Origin: Salipiger abyssi
GTDB taxonomy: Bacteria; Pseudomonadota; Alphaproteobacteria; Rhodobacterales; Rhodobacteraceae
Direction: 5' to 3'
Assembly (NCBI RefSeq): GCF_017311415.1
Contig: NZ_JAEKIS010000007.1
Location: 62,001 to 126,000 of the forward strand
Length of the DNA: 64,000 nt
Shown: piece by piece, positions 10,135 through 19,034 of the stretch
Layout of the letters: the number at the start of each line of letters is the position of its first letter
How positions within the stretch are numbered: position 1 is the stretch's first letter
The notes under the pieces: model-generated
The model's input: only the letters and a program-made list of their open reading frames with translations
Told to the model about the DNA's origin: nothing
Databases searched by the model: none
Program-made: the position numbers and the translations under genes

Positions 10135-10236
10135 GGCGCGGGAGAATCCAATTTGCCGTTTTGACCGGTGATAGCGGGATTGATATAGGTTCTCAACCGC
10201 GCTGCATTGCGGCGCGCCGGGGACATAAGGGACGCA

Positions 10237-11430
10237 ATGAACACAAAGCTTCTGGGCTGGGGACTTCTGGGCGCCGTGGCGCTGACCGCGGTGCTGTATC
10301 TGAGCGGGGTGATCGGCCCCGCCACCGGTCCGGTTGCGCCATCGGAACCGGCGCCGGAAACGGTCGGAGCGCCTGCGCCGACCCCCGCCGCGCCCGAGGC
10401 CGATGCGCCGCCGGGGGCGCCGCTGGAAACCGCTGCGGTCGAGACCGTGGCGCAGCCCGGCTCCGATGCGCCCGCACCGCAACTCGCCCCCGTACCGCCG
10501 CGCTTCGATCTGGTGCGCGCCGATCCCGACGGCCAGACCCTGATTGCCGGCAGCGCTGCGCCCGGCGCCGAGGTCACCGTGATACTGGACGGCGAGGCGC
10601 AGCCCTCGGCGCCGGCCGATGGCAGGGGCCGCTTCGCCCAGTTCCTCGATTTGCCGTCCTCGCCCGAGCCGCGCGTGCTGCGCCTCAGGATGAGCTGGCA
10701 GGGGCAGGAGATCGAGTCCGAGGCGGAGGTAATCCTGGCGCCCCCCGCGCCGCCGCCGGCCGCCGGCGAGCCCGTTGTCGTTGCCGATGCTCCGCCGCCG
10801 ACGGATGCCGCACCCGACGCGGGCGCTCCCGCGATTGCCGCCGCTCCCGATACCGAGTCCGGCGCCGCGCCCGAGGCCGCCCGCGAGACCGGCGCGCCCG
10901 CCGTGCTGCTTTCCAGCGCCGAAGGGGTCGAGGTGCTGCAACCCTCCGCGCCCACCGCGCCGGGCGAGGTGGCGATCGACGCCATCACCTACGACAATGC
11001 CGGCGGCGTGACGCTGTCGGGCCGGGGCAGCGCCGAATCCGAGCTGCGCATCTATCTCGACAACCGCTCCGTCGCCACCGCGCGGGTGCCCGAGAGCGGT
11101 CGCTGGCGCGCCGCGCTGCCACAGGTCGAGAGCGGTACCTACACGCTGCGCGTCGACCAGATCGACGCCGCGGGCGAGGTCAGCGCCCGCGCCGAAAGCC
11201 CCTTCCTGCGCGAGGATCCCGAACGGCTCGCCGCCGCCAGCGACGCCGCCGATCCCGGTGCCGCGCCGCTGCGCGCGGTGACCGTGCAGCCCGGCCACAC
11301 GCTCTGGGCACTGGCGCGCGACCGCTATGGCGAGGGCATGGCCTATGTGAAGCTCTTCGAGGCCAATCGCGACCAGATCCGCGACCCCGACCTGATCTAT
11401 CCCGGGCAGGTCTTCGACATGCCGGACTGA
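10237..11430 (+). CDS. Membrane-anchored LysM protein with Ig-like repeats
   Basis: A 397-residue protein with an N-terminal membrane anchor (LLGAVALTAVLYLSGVI), a long Ala/Pro-rich linker, two Ig-like segments (starting near PDGQTLIAGSAAPGA and ITYDNAGGVTLSG), and a C-terminal LysM domain (VQPGHTLWALARDRYG...YPGQVFDMP). LysM binds peptidoglycan, so this is probably a periplasmic cell-wall-binding protein. The start at 10237 begins directly before the anchor; an upstream ATG at 10207 would add ten residues. Precise role unknown; it is a common housekeeping gene in the family. Confidence 0.82.
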   Translation: MNTKLLGWGLLGAVALTAVLYLSGVIGPATGPVAPSEPAPETVGAPAPTPAAPEADAPPGAPLETAAVETVAQPGSDAPAPQLAPVPPRFDLVRADPDGQTLIAGSAAPGAEVTVILDGEAQPSAPADGRGRFAQFLDLPSSPEPRVLRLRMSWQGQEIESEAEVILAPPAPPPAAGEPVVVADAPPPTDAAPDAGAPAIAAAPDTESGAAPEAARETGAPAVLLSSAEGVEVLQPSAPTAPGEVAIDAITYDNAGGVTLSGRGSAESELRIYLDNRSVATARVPESGRWRAALPQVESGTYTLRVDQIDAAGEVSARAESPFLREDPERLAAASDAADPGAAPLRAVTVQPGHTLWALARDRYGEGMAYVKLFEANRDQIRDPDLIYPGQVFDMPD

Positions 11431-11437
11431 CCCAGGG

Positions 11438-11461
11438 CTTTCATCTTTCCGGCAAATACTC
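11438..11461. repeat. Conserved tail motif, second copy
   Basis: Eight bases after the LysM gene stop. The sequence CTTTCATCTTTCC plus GGCAAATACTC is the reverse complement of the GAGTATTT...GAAAGATGAAAG motif seen beside dapA and upstream of nifE. Confidence 0.6.
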
Positions 11462-11586
11462 CGTCGGTCCCGTCGATCCGGGCGTGCCGTCCGGACAGCC
11501 GTGCCCGGAACGGGATCCGGCCATGCACTGGCACCTGCCGCCGGACGGGGGTATGGGACAGCCGAGCCCAGCCATAAGGATCCGCC

Positions 11587-13395
11587 ATGCCCACCGACAG
11601 CACCGCCGAGATCGCCCGCGAGGAACGCCGCTCGGGCTGGCGCACGATCCGCCGGGTCGGCCCTTATCTCTGGCCCGAGGGCCAGGCCTGGGTGAAACGC
11701 CGGGTGGTGATCGCGCTGGGCTTTCTGCTGCTGGCCAAGCTGATCGCCGTCGGCACGCCGATCCTATACAAGCGCGCTGTCGACAGCCTCTCGGGCGAGG
11801 TGCCCGACCTGATGCTCGGCGCGGTCGGGCTGACCGTGGCCTATGGGCTGGCGCGGCTGATGAATGTCGGCTTCCAGCAGTTGCGCGATGCGGTCTTCGC
11901 CCGGGTCGGGCAGCGCGCGCTGCGGCGGCTGGCGCTCGAGACCTTCACTCACATCCACCGGCTAAGCCTGCGCTACCACATCACCCGCAAGACCGGCGGG
12001 CTGTCGCGTATCATCGAGCGCGGGGTGAAGGGGGTGGAGTTCCTGCTGCGCTTCCTGCTCTTCAGCGTCGGCCCGCTGATCATCGAGCTTTTGCTGGTGG
12101 CGGGGGTGCTCTTCGTGCTCTTCGACGTCTGGTATCTGGCGGTGGTGGCGGTGACCATCGCGCTTTACGTTTGGTTCACCTTCAAGGTCACCGAATGGCG
12201 CGTGCGCCTGCGCCGCACGATGAACGAGCAGGATACCGACGCCAACCAGAAGGCGATCGACAGCCTGCTGAATTTCGAGACGGTGAAATATTTCGGCGCC
12301 GAGACCCGCGAGGCGGCGCGCTACGATGCCGCCATGCGCGGCTACGAGGCGGCGGCGGTCAAGACCAACACCTCGCTCGCCATGCTGAATTTCGGTCAGT
12401 CCCTGCTGATCACCTCGGGGCTGGTGATCGTCATGGTGATGGCGGCGCTGGGGGTGCAGGCGGGCGACCTGACCGTGGGTGATTTCGTCATGGTCAACGC
12501 CTATATGATCCAGATCACCATGCCGCTGAACTTCCTCGGCACGGTCTATCGCGAGATCCGCCAGAGCCTCGTGGATATGGGCCAGATGTTCGAGCTGCTC
12601 GACCAGAAGCAGGACGTCACCGACACGCCCGGCGCGCCGCCTATCCAGGTGACCGGCGGGGTTGTGGAATTCGACCATGTGGCCTTCGGCTACGATGAGG
12701 AGCGGTCGATCCTCAAGGGCGTGTCGCTGCGCGTCGGGGCCGGGCAGAACGTGGCGCTGGTCGGGCCGTCGGGCTCGGGGAAATCCACCATCGGGCGGCT
12801 GCTCTTCCGTTTCTACGACGTGCAGGACGGGGCGATCCGCATCGACGGGCAGGATCTGCGCGAGGTCACCCAGCAAAGCCTGCATGCCGCCATCGGCGTG
12901 GTGCCGCAGGACACGGTGCTCTTCAACGACACGATCCGCTACAATATCGCCTATGGCCGCGACGGCGCCAGCGAGGCCGAGATCGTCGCGGCGGCGCAGG
13001 CGGCGCAGATCCACGCGTTCATCGAAAGCCTGCCCGAGGGCTACGACACCCAGGTTGGCGAGCGCGGGCTGAAACTGTCGGGCGGCGAAAAGCAGCGGGT
13101 GGGCATCGCCCGCACCCTGCTCAAGAACCCGCCGATCCTGCTGCTCGACGAGGCGACCTCGGCGCTCGACACCGAGACCGAGGCGGAGATCCAGACCGCG
13201 CTGAAACGCGCCGGCGAAGGCCGCACGGTGATCACCATCGCGCACCGGCTCTCGACCATCGCCGATGCCGACCGCATCGTGGTGCTGGAAAAGGGCGAGG
13301 TGGTCGAGCAGGGCACGCATGAGGCGCTTCTGGCGCGCGGCGGGCGCTACGCGCAGCTCTGGGCGCGCCAGCAGGCGGAACGCGACGCGGCCTGA
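11587..13395 (+). CDS. Atm1-like ABC exporter (permease and ATPase fused)
   Basis: A 602-residue half-transporter with six membrane helices (about residues 35-330) followed by a nucleotide-binding domain. Visible motifs are Walker A GPSGSGKST, the signature LSGGEKQRVGIARTLL and Walker B LLLDEATSALD. Sequence features such as DTDANQKAIDSLLNFETVKYFGAE are typical of the Atm1/HMT1 group, which exports glutathione-linked sulfur or metal conjugates. The RBS (AAGGA) is close before the ATG. It probably works as a homodimer in the inner membrane. Confidence 0.88.
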   Translation: MPTDSTAEIAREERRSGWRTIRRVGPYLWPEGQAWVKRRVVIALGFLLLAKLIAVGTPILYKRAVDSLSGEVPDLMLGAVGLTVAYGLARLMNVGFQQLRDAVFARVGQRALRRLALETFTHIHRLSLRYHITRKTGGLSRIIERGVKGVEFLLRFLLFSVGPLIIELLLVAGVLFVLFDVWYLAVVAVTIALYVWFTFKVTEWRVRLRRTMNEQDTDANQKAIDSLLNFETVKYFGAETREAARYDAAMRGYEAAAVKTNTSLAMLNFGQSLLITSGLVIVMVMAALGVQAGDLTVGDFVMVNAYMIQITMPLNFLGTVYREIRQSLVDMGQMFELLDQKQDVTDTPGAPPIQVTGGVVEFDHVAFGYDEERSILKGVSLRVGAGQNVALVGPSGSGKSTIGRLLFRFYDVQDGAIRIDGQDLREVTQQSLHAAIGVVPQDTVLFNDTIRYNIAYGRDGASEAEIVAAAQAAQIHAFIESLPEGYDTQVGERGLKLSGGEKQRVGIARTLLKNPPILLLDEATSALDTETEAEIQTALKRAGEGRTVITIAHRLSTIADADRIVVLEKGEVVEQGTHEALLARGGRYAQLWARQQAERDAA

Positions 13396-13405
13396 GCCAG
13401 GGGGG

Positions 13406-13428
13406 CAAATTTTTTGCCAAAAAATTTG
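13406..13428. terminator. AT-rich inverted repeat after the Atm1-like gene
   Basis: CAAATTTTTT and AAAAAATTTG form a perfect 10-bp inverted repeat around GCC, eleven bases after the stop codon. It is an AT-rich hairpin rather than a classical GC stem, but its T-run could still end transcription. Confidence 0.5.
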
Positions 13429-13447
13429 GGCGCGGGCAGGCGAAATT

Positions 13448-13486
13448 GGTCAAGTAATATGACCGGGCTTGTTTCCGATAGGAAAC
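13448..13486. promoter_or_regulatory. Two palindromes in the glcB promoter region
   Basis: Two inverted repeats lie 45-83 bases before malate synthase: GGTCA-N7-TGACC (13448-13464) and GTTTCC-GATA-GGAAAC (13471-13486). Both have the size of operators for dimeric regulators of glyoxylate or short-chain acid metabolism. Which regulator binds is not known. Confidence 0.5.
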
Positions 13487-13530
13487 TTACGTAGGTGAAA
13501 GGGACACCCGAATCCGCCTGGAGGCTTGCC

Positions 13531-15675
13531 ATGACAGACCGCATCACCCGCAACGGGTTGCAGATCGACCCCGTTCTGTTCGAATTCCTCGAAGAGAAAG
13601 CGCTGCCGGGCAGCGGTGTGGAGCCGGCGGTGTTCTGGGAAAAGCTGTCTGTGCTGGCGCATGGGTTCGGCCCGCGCAACGCGGTGCTGCTGCAAAAGCG
13701 CGAAGACATTCAGGAAAAGATCGACGCCTGGCATCTGGCGCATAAGGGCCAGAAACATGACGCCGCCGCCTATCGCGCCTTTCTCGAAGAGATCGGCTAT
13801 ATCGTGCCCGAGGGCCCGGATTTCGAGATCGAGACCGCCAATACCGACCCCGAATTCGCCTCGGTGCCCGGGCCGCAGCTCGTGGTGCCGATCACCAATG
13901 CCCGCTATGCGCTGAACGCCGCCAATGCCCGATGGGGCTCGCTTTACGATGCCTATTACGGCACCGATGCGATGGGCTCGCTGCCCTCGGGTGGCGGTTT
14001 CGACATGGATCGCGCGGCGCAGGTGGTGGCCACCGCCAAGGCGTTTCTCGACGAGACCTTCCCTGTCGCGGGAGGCAGCCATGCCGGCGCGGACGGCTAT
14101 TCGGTCGTGGGCGGCACGCTGCGGGTCTCCGGCAAGCCGCTGGAGAGCCCGGCGCAATTCGCGGGCTATCGCGGGGCTGCCGAGGCGCCCGAGGCGGTGC
14201 TGCTGCGCAATAACGGCCTGCATGTGGAGCTGGTGATCGACCGGGATCATTTCATCGGCAAGACCGATCCGGCGGGGCTGGCGGATGTGCTGATGGAGGC
14301 GGCGGTCTCGGCGATCATGGATTGCGAGGATTCGGTGGCCTGCGTCGATGGCGAGGACAAGGCGCTGGCCTATGGCAACTGGCTGGGGCTGATGGCGGGC
14401 GATCTCGCCGATACGTTCGAGAAGGGCGGCAAACCCGTCACCCGCACCCTGCATGCCGACCGGAGCTATACCGCGCCCGACGGCTCGGAGCTGGTGCTGA
14501 AGGGGCGCGCGCTGATGCTTGTGCGCAATGTCGGCCACCTGATGACCAACCCGGCGATCCTGCTGGAAGACGGCTCGGAGATCTATGAAGGTCTCATGGA
14601 TGCGATGGTGACCACGCTGATCGCCAAGCGCGATGTCGACAAGACCGGGGGTCCGCGCAACTCCACCAAGGGCTCGGTCTATGTGGTCAAACCCAAGATG
14701 CACGGGCCGGAAGAGGTGGCGTTTGCCGACGAGATCTTTTCCTTTGTCGAAGACGCGCTGGGGCTGCCGCAATACACCGTCAAGCTCGGCATCATGGATG
14801 AGGAGCGCCGCACCTCGGTGAACCTCAAGGAATGCATCCGCGCGGCGAAGCATCGGGTGGCCTTCATCAATACCGGCTTCCTCGACCGCACCGGCGACGA
14901 GATGCATAGCTCGATGGAAGCGGGGCCGATGATCCGCAAGGGCGATATGAAGGGCACCGCCTGGATCGCCTCTTATGAGGACCGCAATGTCGATATCGGT
15001 CTGGCCTGCGGGCTGCGCGGCAAGGCTCAGATCGGCAAGGGCATGTGGGCGATGCCGGATCTGATGGCCGACATGCTGAAAGCCAAGATCGGTCACCCGC
15101 AATCGGGCGCCAATTGCGCCTGGGTGCCGTCGCCCACCGCCGCCACGCTGCACGCGCTGCATTACCATGCGGTGGATGTGCTGGCGTGTCAGGCCGAGAT
15201 CGCCGCCGGCGGGCCGCGCGGCACGCTGGAGGATCTGCTGACCTTCCCGGTGGCGGCGGGTGCCAACTGGTCCGACGACGAGATCCGCGAGGAGATCGAG
15301 AACAACGCGCAGGGCATCCTGGGCTATGTGGTGCGCTGGGTCGATCAGGGCGTCGGCTGCTCCAAGGTGCCGGACATCCACGATGTCGGGCTTATGGAGG
15401 ACCGCGCGACCTGCCGGATCTCGTCGCAGCATCTGGCCAACTGGCTGCATCAAGGGGTGGTCTCGCATGACGAGGTCATGGCGGCGATGAAGAAGATGGC
15501 CGCTGTGGTGGACCGGCAGAACGCGGGCGATGCGGCCTATATGCCGATGGCGCCGGGCTTTGACGGGGTGGCCTTCAAGGCGGCCTGCGATCTGGTCTTC
15601 GAGGGCCGGGTGCAGCCCTCGGGCTATACCGAGCCGGTGCTGCACCGGCGCCGGCTGGAGCTGAAGGCCGGTTGA
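13531..15675 (+). CDS. glcB: Malate synthase G
   Basis: A 714-residue single-chain enzyme that condenses glyoxylate and acetyl-CoA to malate in the cytoplasm. Length and N-terminal layout fit isoform G. Conserved segments include [15 protein letters not shown] (metal and glyoxylate site), [41 protein letters not shown] and the C-terminal [15 protein letters not shown] eight bases before the ATG at 13531 fixes the start. A glcG-like gene follows, as in glycolate operons. Confidence 0.96.
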   Translation: MTDRITRNGLQIDPVLFEFLEEKALPGSGVEPAVFWEKLSVLAHGFGPRNAVLLQKREDIQEKIDAWHLAHKGQKHDAAAYRAFLEEIGYIVPEGPDFEIETANTDPEFASVPGPQLVVPITNARYALNAANARWGSLYDAYYGTDAMGSLPSGGGFDMDRAAQVVATAKAFLDETFPVAGGSHAGADGYSVVGGTLRVSGKPLESPAQFAGYRGAAEAPEAVLLRNNGLHVELVIDRDHFIGKTDPAGLADVLMEAAVSAIMDCEDSVACVDGEDKALAYGNWLGLMAGDLADTFEKGGKPVTRTLHADRSYTAPDGSELVLKGRALMLVRNVGHLMTNPAILLEDGSEIYEGLMDAMVTTLIAKRDVDKTGGPRNSTKGSVYVVKPKMHGPEEVAFADEIFSFVEDALGLPQYTVKLGIMDEERRTSVNLKECIRAAKHRVAFINTGFLDRTGDEMHSSMEAGPMIRKGDMKGTAWIASYEDRNVDIGLACGLRGKAQIGKGMWAMPDLMADMLKAKIGHPQSGANCAWVPSPTAATLHALHYHAVDVLACQAEIAAGGPRGTLEDLLTFPVAAGANWSDDEIREEIENNAQGILGYVVRWVDQGVGCSKVPDIHDVGLMEDRATCRISSQHLANWLHQGVVSHDEVMAAMKKMAAVVDRQNAGDAAYMPMAPGFDGVAFKAACDLVFEGRVQPSGYTEPVLHRRRLELKAG

Positions 15676-15710
15676 TCTCGGCCGAGGGTCACCCCGCAGT
15701 GGGGGAAGTG

Positions 15711-15832
15711 TGGCGCCGCGGCTTTGCCGCGTCACTCCGTAGGAGTGCTTGAGGAATGGCGCCGCGGCAAAGCCGCGTCGCCGGGGGCGCGGGCCTGCGG
15801 CCCGCGCGAGATGCGTATTTGCAAAGAGAAGA
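15711..15832. repeat. Palindromic repeats between glcB and the glcG-like gene
   Basis: Two near-copies of a palindromic unit (TGGCGCCGCGGC-TTT-GCCGCGTC at 15711-15733 and the same unit with the loop inverted to AAA at 15757-15779) are followed by a third hairpin (CGCGGGCC/GGCCCGCG, 15788-15806) and the motif GCGTATTTGCAAAGAGAAGA (15813-15832). They may end glcB transcription. The last motif recurs at 39656. Confidence 0.6.
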
Positions 15833-15848
15833 CGCGAAGGAGATTGAG

Positions 15849-16277
15849 ATGGCCGGGATTTCGCTGAGCCGGGCGCGGGTGATGATCCGCAAGACGCTGG
15901 AGAAAGGCAAGGAGCTGGGGCTGAACCCGCTCTCGGCGGTGGTGCTGGACGATGGCGGCAATATCATCGCCTTCGAGCGGCAGGACGGCGCCAGCCCGGG
16001 CCGGTTCCAGATCGCCCATGGCAAGGCCTATGGGGCTGTGATGCTGGGTATGTCGGGCAGCGCACAGATGGCGCGCGCTGAAGCACAGGCCTATTTCATC
16101 GCCGCCGCCAACGGTGCCTTCGGCGGGCAGCTGATTCCCGTGCCGGGCGGCGTTTTGGTCAAGGATTCCAAGGGCCGCGTTCTGGGCGCGCTCGGCGTGA
16201 CCGGCGACAGCTCCGACAATGACGCGGCTGCCGCGAAAGCGGGCGTCGAGGCCGCTGGGTTGGTCGCGGAGGTCTGA
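15849..16277 (+). CDS. GlcG/HbpS family heme-degrading-domain protein
   Basis: A 142-residue alpha/beta protein of the GlcG/HbpS family. The family core is visible: AVVLDDGGNIIAFERQDGA followed by PGGVLVKD and GALGVTGDSSDND. Members are found next to glycolate or malate synthase genes and have been linked to heme or cofactor binding, but no reaction is settled. AAGGAG eight bases upstream supports the start at 15849. The position after glcB suggests a link to C2 metabolism. Confidence 0.85.
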   Translation: MAGISLSRARVMIRKTLEKGKELGLNPLSAVVLDDGGNIIAFERQDGASPGRFQIAHGKAYGAVMLGMSGSAQMARAEAQAYFIAAANGAFGGQLIPVPGGVLVKDSKGRVLGALGVTGDSSDNDAAAAKAGVEAAGLVAEV

Positions 16278-16342
16278 GCGGGCTTTCAGCGGGGCGGGCG
16301 ATGCACTATGTTTCAGTGCAGTAGCAGAGAAATGAGGTTTCC

Positions 16343-17119
16343 ATGGCCCGCCCGGTCGTCGGTATCATCGGCAATCACCATCTGATCAACGACAGCTACC
16401 CGGCGCATGCGGGTGGCGAGATGAACACCGAAGCCGTGGCCTGCGTCTCGGACTGCCTGCCGCTGCTGGTCGCCGCCGATCCGCGCTTTGTCAGCGTCGA
16501 GGAGCTGATGGAGGTCTGCGACGGCTTTCTGCTCACCGGCGGGCGGCCGAATGTGCACCCCGAGGAATACGGCGAGGAGGCGACCGAGGCGCATGGCGCT
16601 TTCGACCGGGCCCGCGATGCCATCGTGCTGCCCCTGGTGCGCGCCTGCGTCGAGCGCGGGCAGCCTTTCCTGGGTATTTGCCGGGGCTTTCAGGAGGTCA
16701 ACGTCGCCATGGGCGGTACGCTCTACCCCGAAATCCGCGATTTGCCGGGCCGCATGAATCACCGCATGCCCCCCGACGGCACCATCGAGGAGAAATTCGC
16801 CCTGCGCCACAAGGTGACGCTGAGCGAGGGCGGGGTGTTTCATAAGCTTTTCGGCGCGCCGGAGGTGATGACCAACACGCTGCACGGGCAGGGCATCAAG
16901 CGCCCTGGTGCCAGGATCGAGATCGAGGGCTTTGCCCCCGACGGCACGCCCGAGGCGCTTGTGGTCAAGGGCGCGCCGGGCTTTACGCTCTCGGTGCAAT
17001 GGCATCCGGAATGGGACGCGGCCAACGATCCGGTCTCGCGCCCGCTCTTCGAGGCCTTTGGCGACGCGGTGCGCGCCTGGGCCGCGTGCAAACGTACGCC
17101 GCAACGGATTTCCGCCTGA
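16343..17119 (+). CDS. Class I glutamine amidotransferase-like hydrolase (peptidase C26)
   Basis: A 258-residue protein of the gamma-glutamyl-GABA hydrolase (PuuD-like) family. The nucleophile elbow is FLGICRGFQEVN, and the catalytic His-x-Glu is in VQWHPEWD. PuuD-like enzymes release GABA from gamma-glutamyl-GABA in putrescine breakdown. That would be consistent with the polyamine-type importer and DAO oxidase at the left edge, although they are 12 kb apart. The substrate is an inference. Confidence 0.85.
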   Translation: MARPVVGIIGNHHLINDSYPAHAGGEMNTEAVACVSDCLPLLVAADPRFVSVEELMEVCDGFLLTGGRPNVHPEEYGEEATEAHGAFDRARDAIVLPLVRACVERGQPFLGICRGFQEVNVAMGGTLYPEIRDLPGRMNHRMPPDGTIEEKFALRHKVTLSEGGVFHKLFGAPEVMTNTLHGQGIKRPGARIEIEGFAPDGTPEALVVKGAPGFTLSVQWHPEWDAANDPVSRPLFEAFGDAVRAWAACKRTPQRISA

Positions 17120-17203
17120 TCTTTTGCCGCGCCTTGCTCTGACGCAAGGCGTCTTCCGCGCATCCGCGCTACCCTGACTGCGATTTTGCAGAGGGAGGCA
17201 GCA

Positions 17204-17746
17204 ATGCGCATTCTCGTTCTTTATGCCACCACCGAGGGGCAGACCCGCAAGATCTGCCGCTTTGCCGCCGATCGTCTGGTGGCGGAGGGCCATAGCGTCG
17301 AGCTGCTCAATGCGGAGGACGCCGAGGGGCTCGATGTGGGGCGCTTCGATGCCGCGCTGCTGGCGGGCTCGGTGCATATCGGAAAGATCCAGCCGGCGCT
17401 GATCGCCGCCGCGAGGGATCACGCGGGCGGGCTGGCCGCGATGCCGACGCTCTATCTGCAAGTCTCGCTGGCCGCCGCCGGCAAGGATCCGGGCGAACTG
17501 GACGAGCTGCGCGAGATCGCCCGGGAGACTGCGGACGGCTTCGGCTGGGGGCCGTCGCGCACCGAGCAGGTGGCCGGGGCTTTCCGCTTTTCCGAATACG
17601 ATTTCTTCAAGAGCTGGGCGATGCGCTGGATCGCCTCGCAGCATCGCCAGAAGGTCGATCCGGCGCGCGACAGGGAATACACCGACTGGGCGGCGCTGGG
17701 GGCCATCGTCGACGATTGGGCCGAGGGCGCGGCGGAGCGGCGTTGA
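17204..17746 (+). CDS. Flavodoxin-domain protein (HemG-like protoporphyrinogen dehydrogenase)
   Basis: A 180-residue flavodoxin-fold protein. The FMN phosphate loop is YATTEGQTRKI at residues 7-17. The segment VHIGKIQPAL and the C-terminal WIASQHRQKVDP...DREYTDW match the HemG family, which oxidises protoporphyrinogen IX using FMN and the quinone pool. The start at 17204 has GGGAGG eight bases upstream. It is convergent with the FCSD-like gene, with a gap of only seven bases. Confidence 0.8.
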   Translation: MRILVLYATTEGQTRKICRFAADRLVAEGHSVELLNAEDAEGLDVGRFDAALLAGSVHIGKIQPALIAAARDHAGGLAAMPTLYLQVSLAAAGKDPGELDELREIARETADGFGWGPSRTEQVAGAFRFSEYDFFKSWAMRWIASQHRQKVDPARDREYTDWAALGAIVDDWAEGAAERR

Positions 17747-17753
17747 GCGGGGG

Positions 17754-18737
17754 CTAGACGAGAGCATTTGCGCCGGAGGCGAGGGCGGAGGCGATGCTGC
17801 GCGGGGCATCGCGCCGGGCATCGCCGAGGATCGCGGCACTTCGGCGTATGAGCGAGCGCCCGGCGCCGTCGCAGGGACACCAGCCGCTCTCGTCGGTGAG
17901 CCCGGCAATCTGCGCGATCTGTCCGGCCTGCCGGGGCGTGAGGAAATTGACGACATCGGCGTACAGCCGGCCGGCGGAGGTGTCGATCACCCCGCGCGGT
18001 GCGTCGAGGCGCAGCACGGTGCCGCCGTCATCGGCTGTGTGCCAAGCGGCATGCCCGCCCCTGGCGCGGAATCGCGCGGCGAGGGGGGCGTCGGGGGCAC
18101 CGTCGAGCACGGTCATGCGGGCGCCGGGCCGGTTGCGGCGCAGCCAGCGGTCGAGCTCCAGCGCGCGGGCGAGCGCAATGTCGGGATGGCTGAGCCCGGT
18201 GCCGGGCAGGCGCAGCACCAGATGGCCGCTGGTGGGCAGGGCGGAAAGCTGTGCGGCGAGGCGCCGGGCTTCGCGGGCGCTGCCCCAGGCGGCGGGCCAG
18301 AGATGCCGCGCGACCGGGCCGAGCCCGTCGAGCGCTTCGGCCACCGGCGTGGTGCCGGGTGCCAGCAGCAGCCGGTCGAACGCCATAAGCCGCCCGCTGA
18401 AGAGCGACAGCCGCGCGGCGCGCCAGTCCACCTCCGTCACCTCGTCCAGCGCCACGGCGATTCCGGCCTGGCGCAGCGTTGCCAGATCGACCGGCGCGCC
18501 GGGCTGGGCGAAACGCGCGGCGGGACCGCCGGCAAGACGCGAGGGGTCGCGCTCGATCAGCAGGATATCGTCTTTGGGCCGCGCACGGCGCAGCGCCAGG
18601 GCGGCCGTCGCGCCGGCGGGGCCGCCGCCAACGATGACGTTGCGCCCGGCGCCCCGGGCGGTGAGGGGGATGGCGGCGCTCAGCGCGCTGGCGGCGAGCA
18701 GGGATCGGGTGAAACGGCGGCGGCTCAGCTCAGGCAT
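17754..18737 (-). CDS. Tat-exported FCSD-like FAD-binding protein, last gene of the rnf unit
   Basis: A 327-residue flavoprotein. The N-terminus carries a twin-arginine signal (SRRRFTRSLLAASALSAAIPL). The FAD-binding loop VIVGGGPAGATAALALRRARP follows, and the C-terminal segment GWCPCDGAGRSLIRRSAAILGDA resembles flavocytochrome c sulfide dehydrogenase and SoxF flavoproteins. It is shorter than typical FCSD chains (about 400 residues). It starts 39 bases after rnfH on the same strand, so it may be co-transcribed with rnf. A start at 18758 is also possible. The substrate is unknown; sulfide is only a family-based guess. Confidence 0.72.
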   Translation of the reverse strand: MPELSRRRFTRSLLAASALSAAIPLTARGAGRNVIVGGGPAGATAALALRRARPKDDILLIERDPSRLAGGPAARFAQPGAPVDLATLRQAGIAVALDEVTEVDWRAARLSLFSGRLMAFDRLLLAPGTTPVAEALDGLGPVARHLWPAAWGSAREARRLAAQLSALPTSGHLVLRLPGTGLSHPDIALARALELDRWLRRNRPGARMTVLDGAPDAPLAARFRARGGHAAWHTADDGGTVLRLDAPRGVIDTSAGRLYADVVNFLTPRQAGQIAQIAGLTDESGWCPCDGAGRSLIRRSAAILGDARRDAPRSIASALASGANALV

Positions 18738-18776
18738 GTCCGGATCTCCATGGTGCATCGGCGGCGAGGGCCGCTC

Positions 18777-19034
18777 TCATCGTTTCTTTTCAAGCAGTTC
18801 GGCATCGGGGTGGATCGGGCGGTAGATCTCGACCCGGTCGCCGTCTTTGACCGGCTTTTCCAGCTTGGCGACGGCGCCGAAGATGCCGACCTTGTTGGTT
18901 CCGAGATCGAGCTCGGGGAATTGATCGAGAAGCCCGGAGCGTTCGATCACCTCGCGCACCGTGGCGCCCTCGGGCACCTCGATATTCTTCCAGACCTGCG
19001 CGGTCGGCTTGGCATAGGCGATCCCGACATTCAT
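18777..19034 (-). CDS. rnfH: RnfH (UPF0125) protein
   Basis: An 85-residue protein with a ubiquitin-like (beta-grasp) pattern: VGIAYAKP...VPEGATVREVIERSGLL...KVGIFG...DGDRVEIYRP. RnfH-type genes sit at the end of Rhodobacter rnf operons; the exact role in the complex is not established. The start overlaps the rnfE stop by four bases, showing translational coupling. Confidence 0.88.
   Translation of the reverse strand: MNVGIAYAKPTAQVWKNIEVPEGATVREVIERSGLLDQFPELDLGTNKVGIFGAVAKLEKPVKDGDRVEIYRPIHPDAELLEKKR

Noticed and set aside
10035-12482. A plus-strand ORF of 815 codons across the LysM and exporter genes
   Set aside because: It is an out-of-frame reading of two real genes and their gap, strongly Arg/Ala-rich.
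13450-15735. A minus-strand ORF of 761 codons opposite malate synthase
   Set aside because: Fully antisense to glcB, whose product and ribosome site are clear. Composition is typical of a GC-rich shadow.
15711-15832. A CRISPR-like array between glcB and the glcG-like gene
   Set aside because: Only two palindromic units with unequal context and no spacer regularity; no cas genes.
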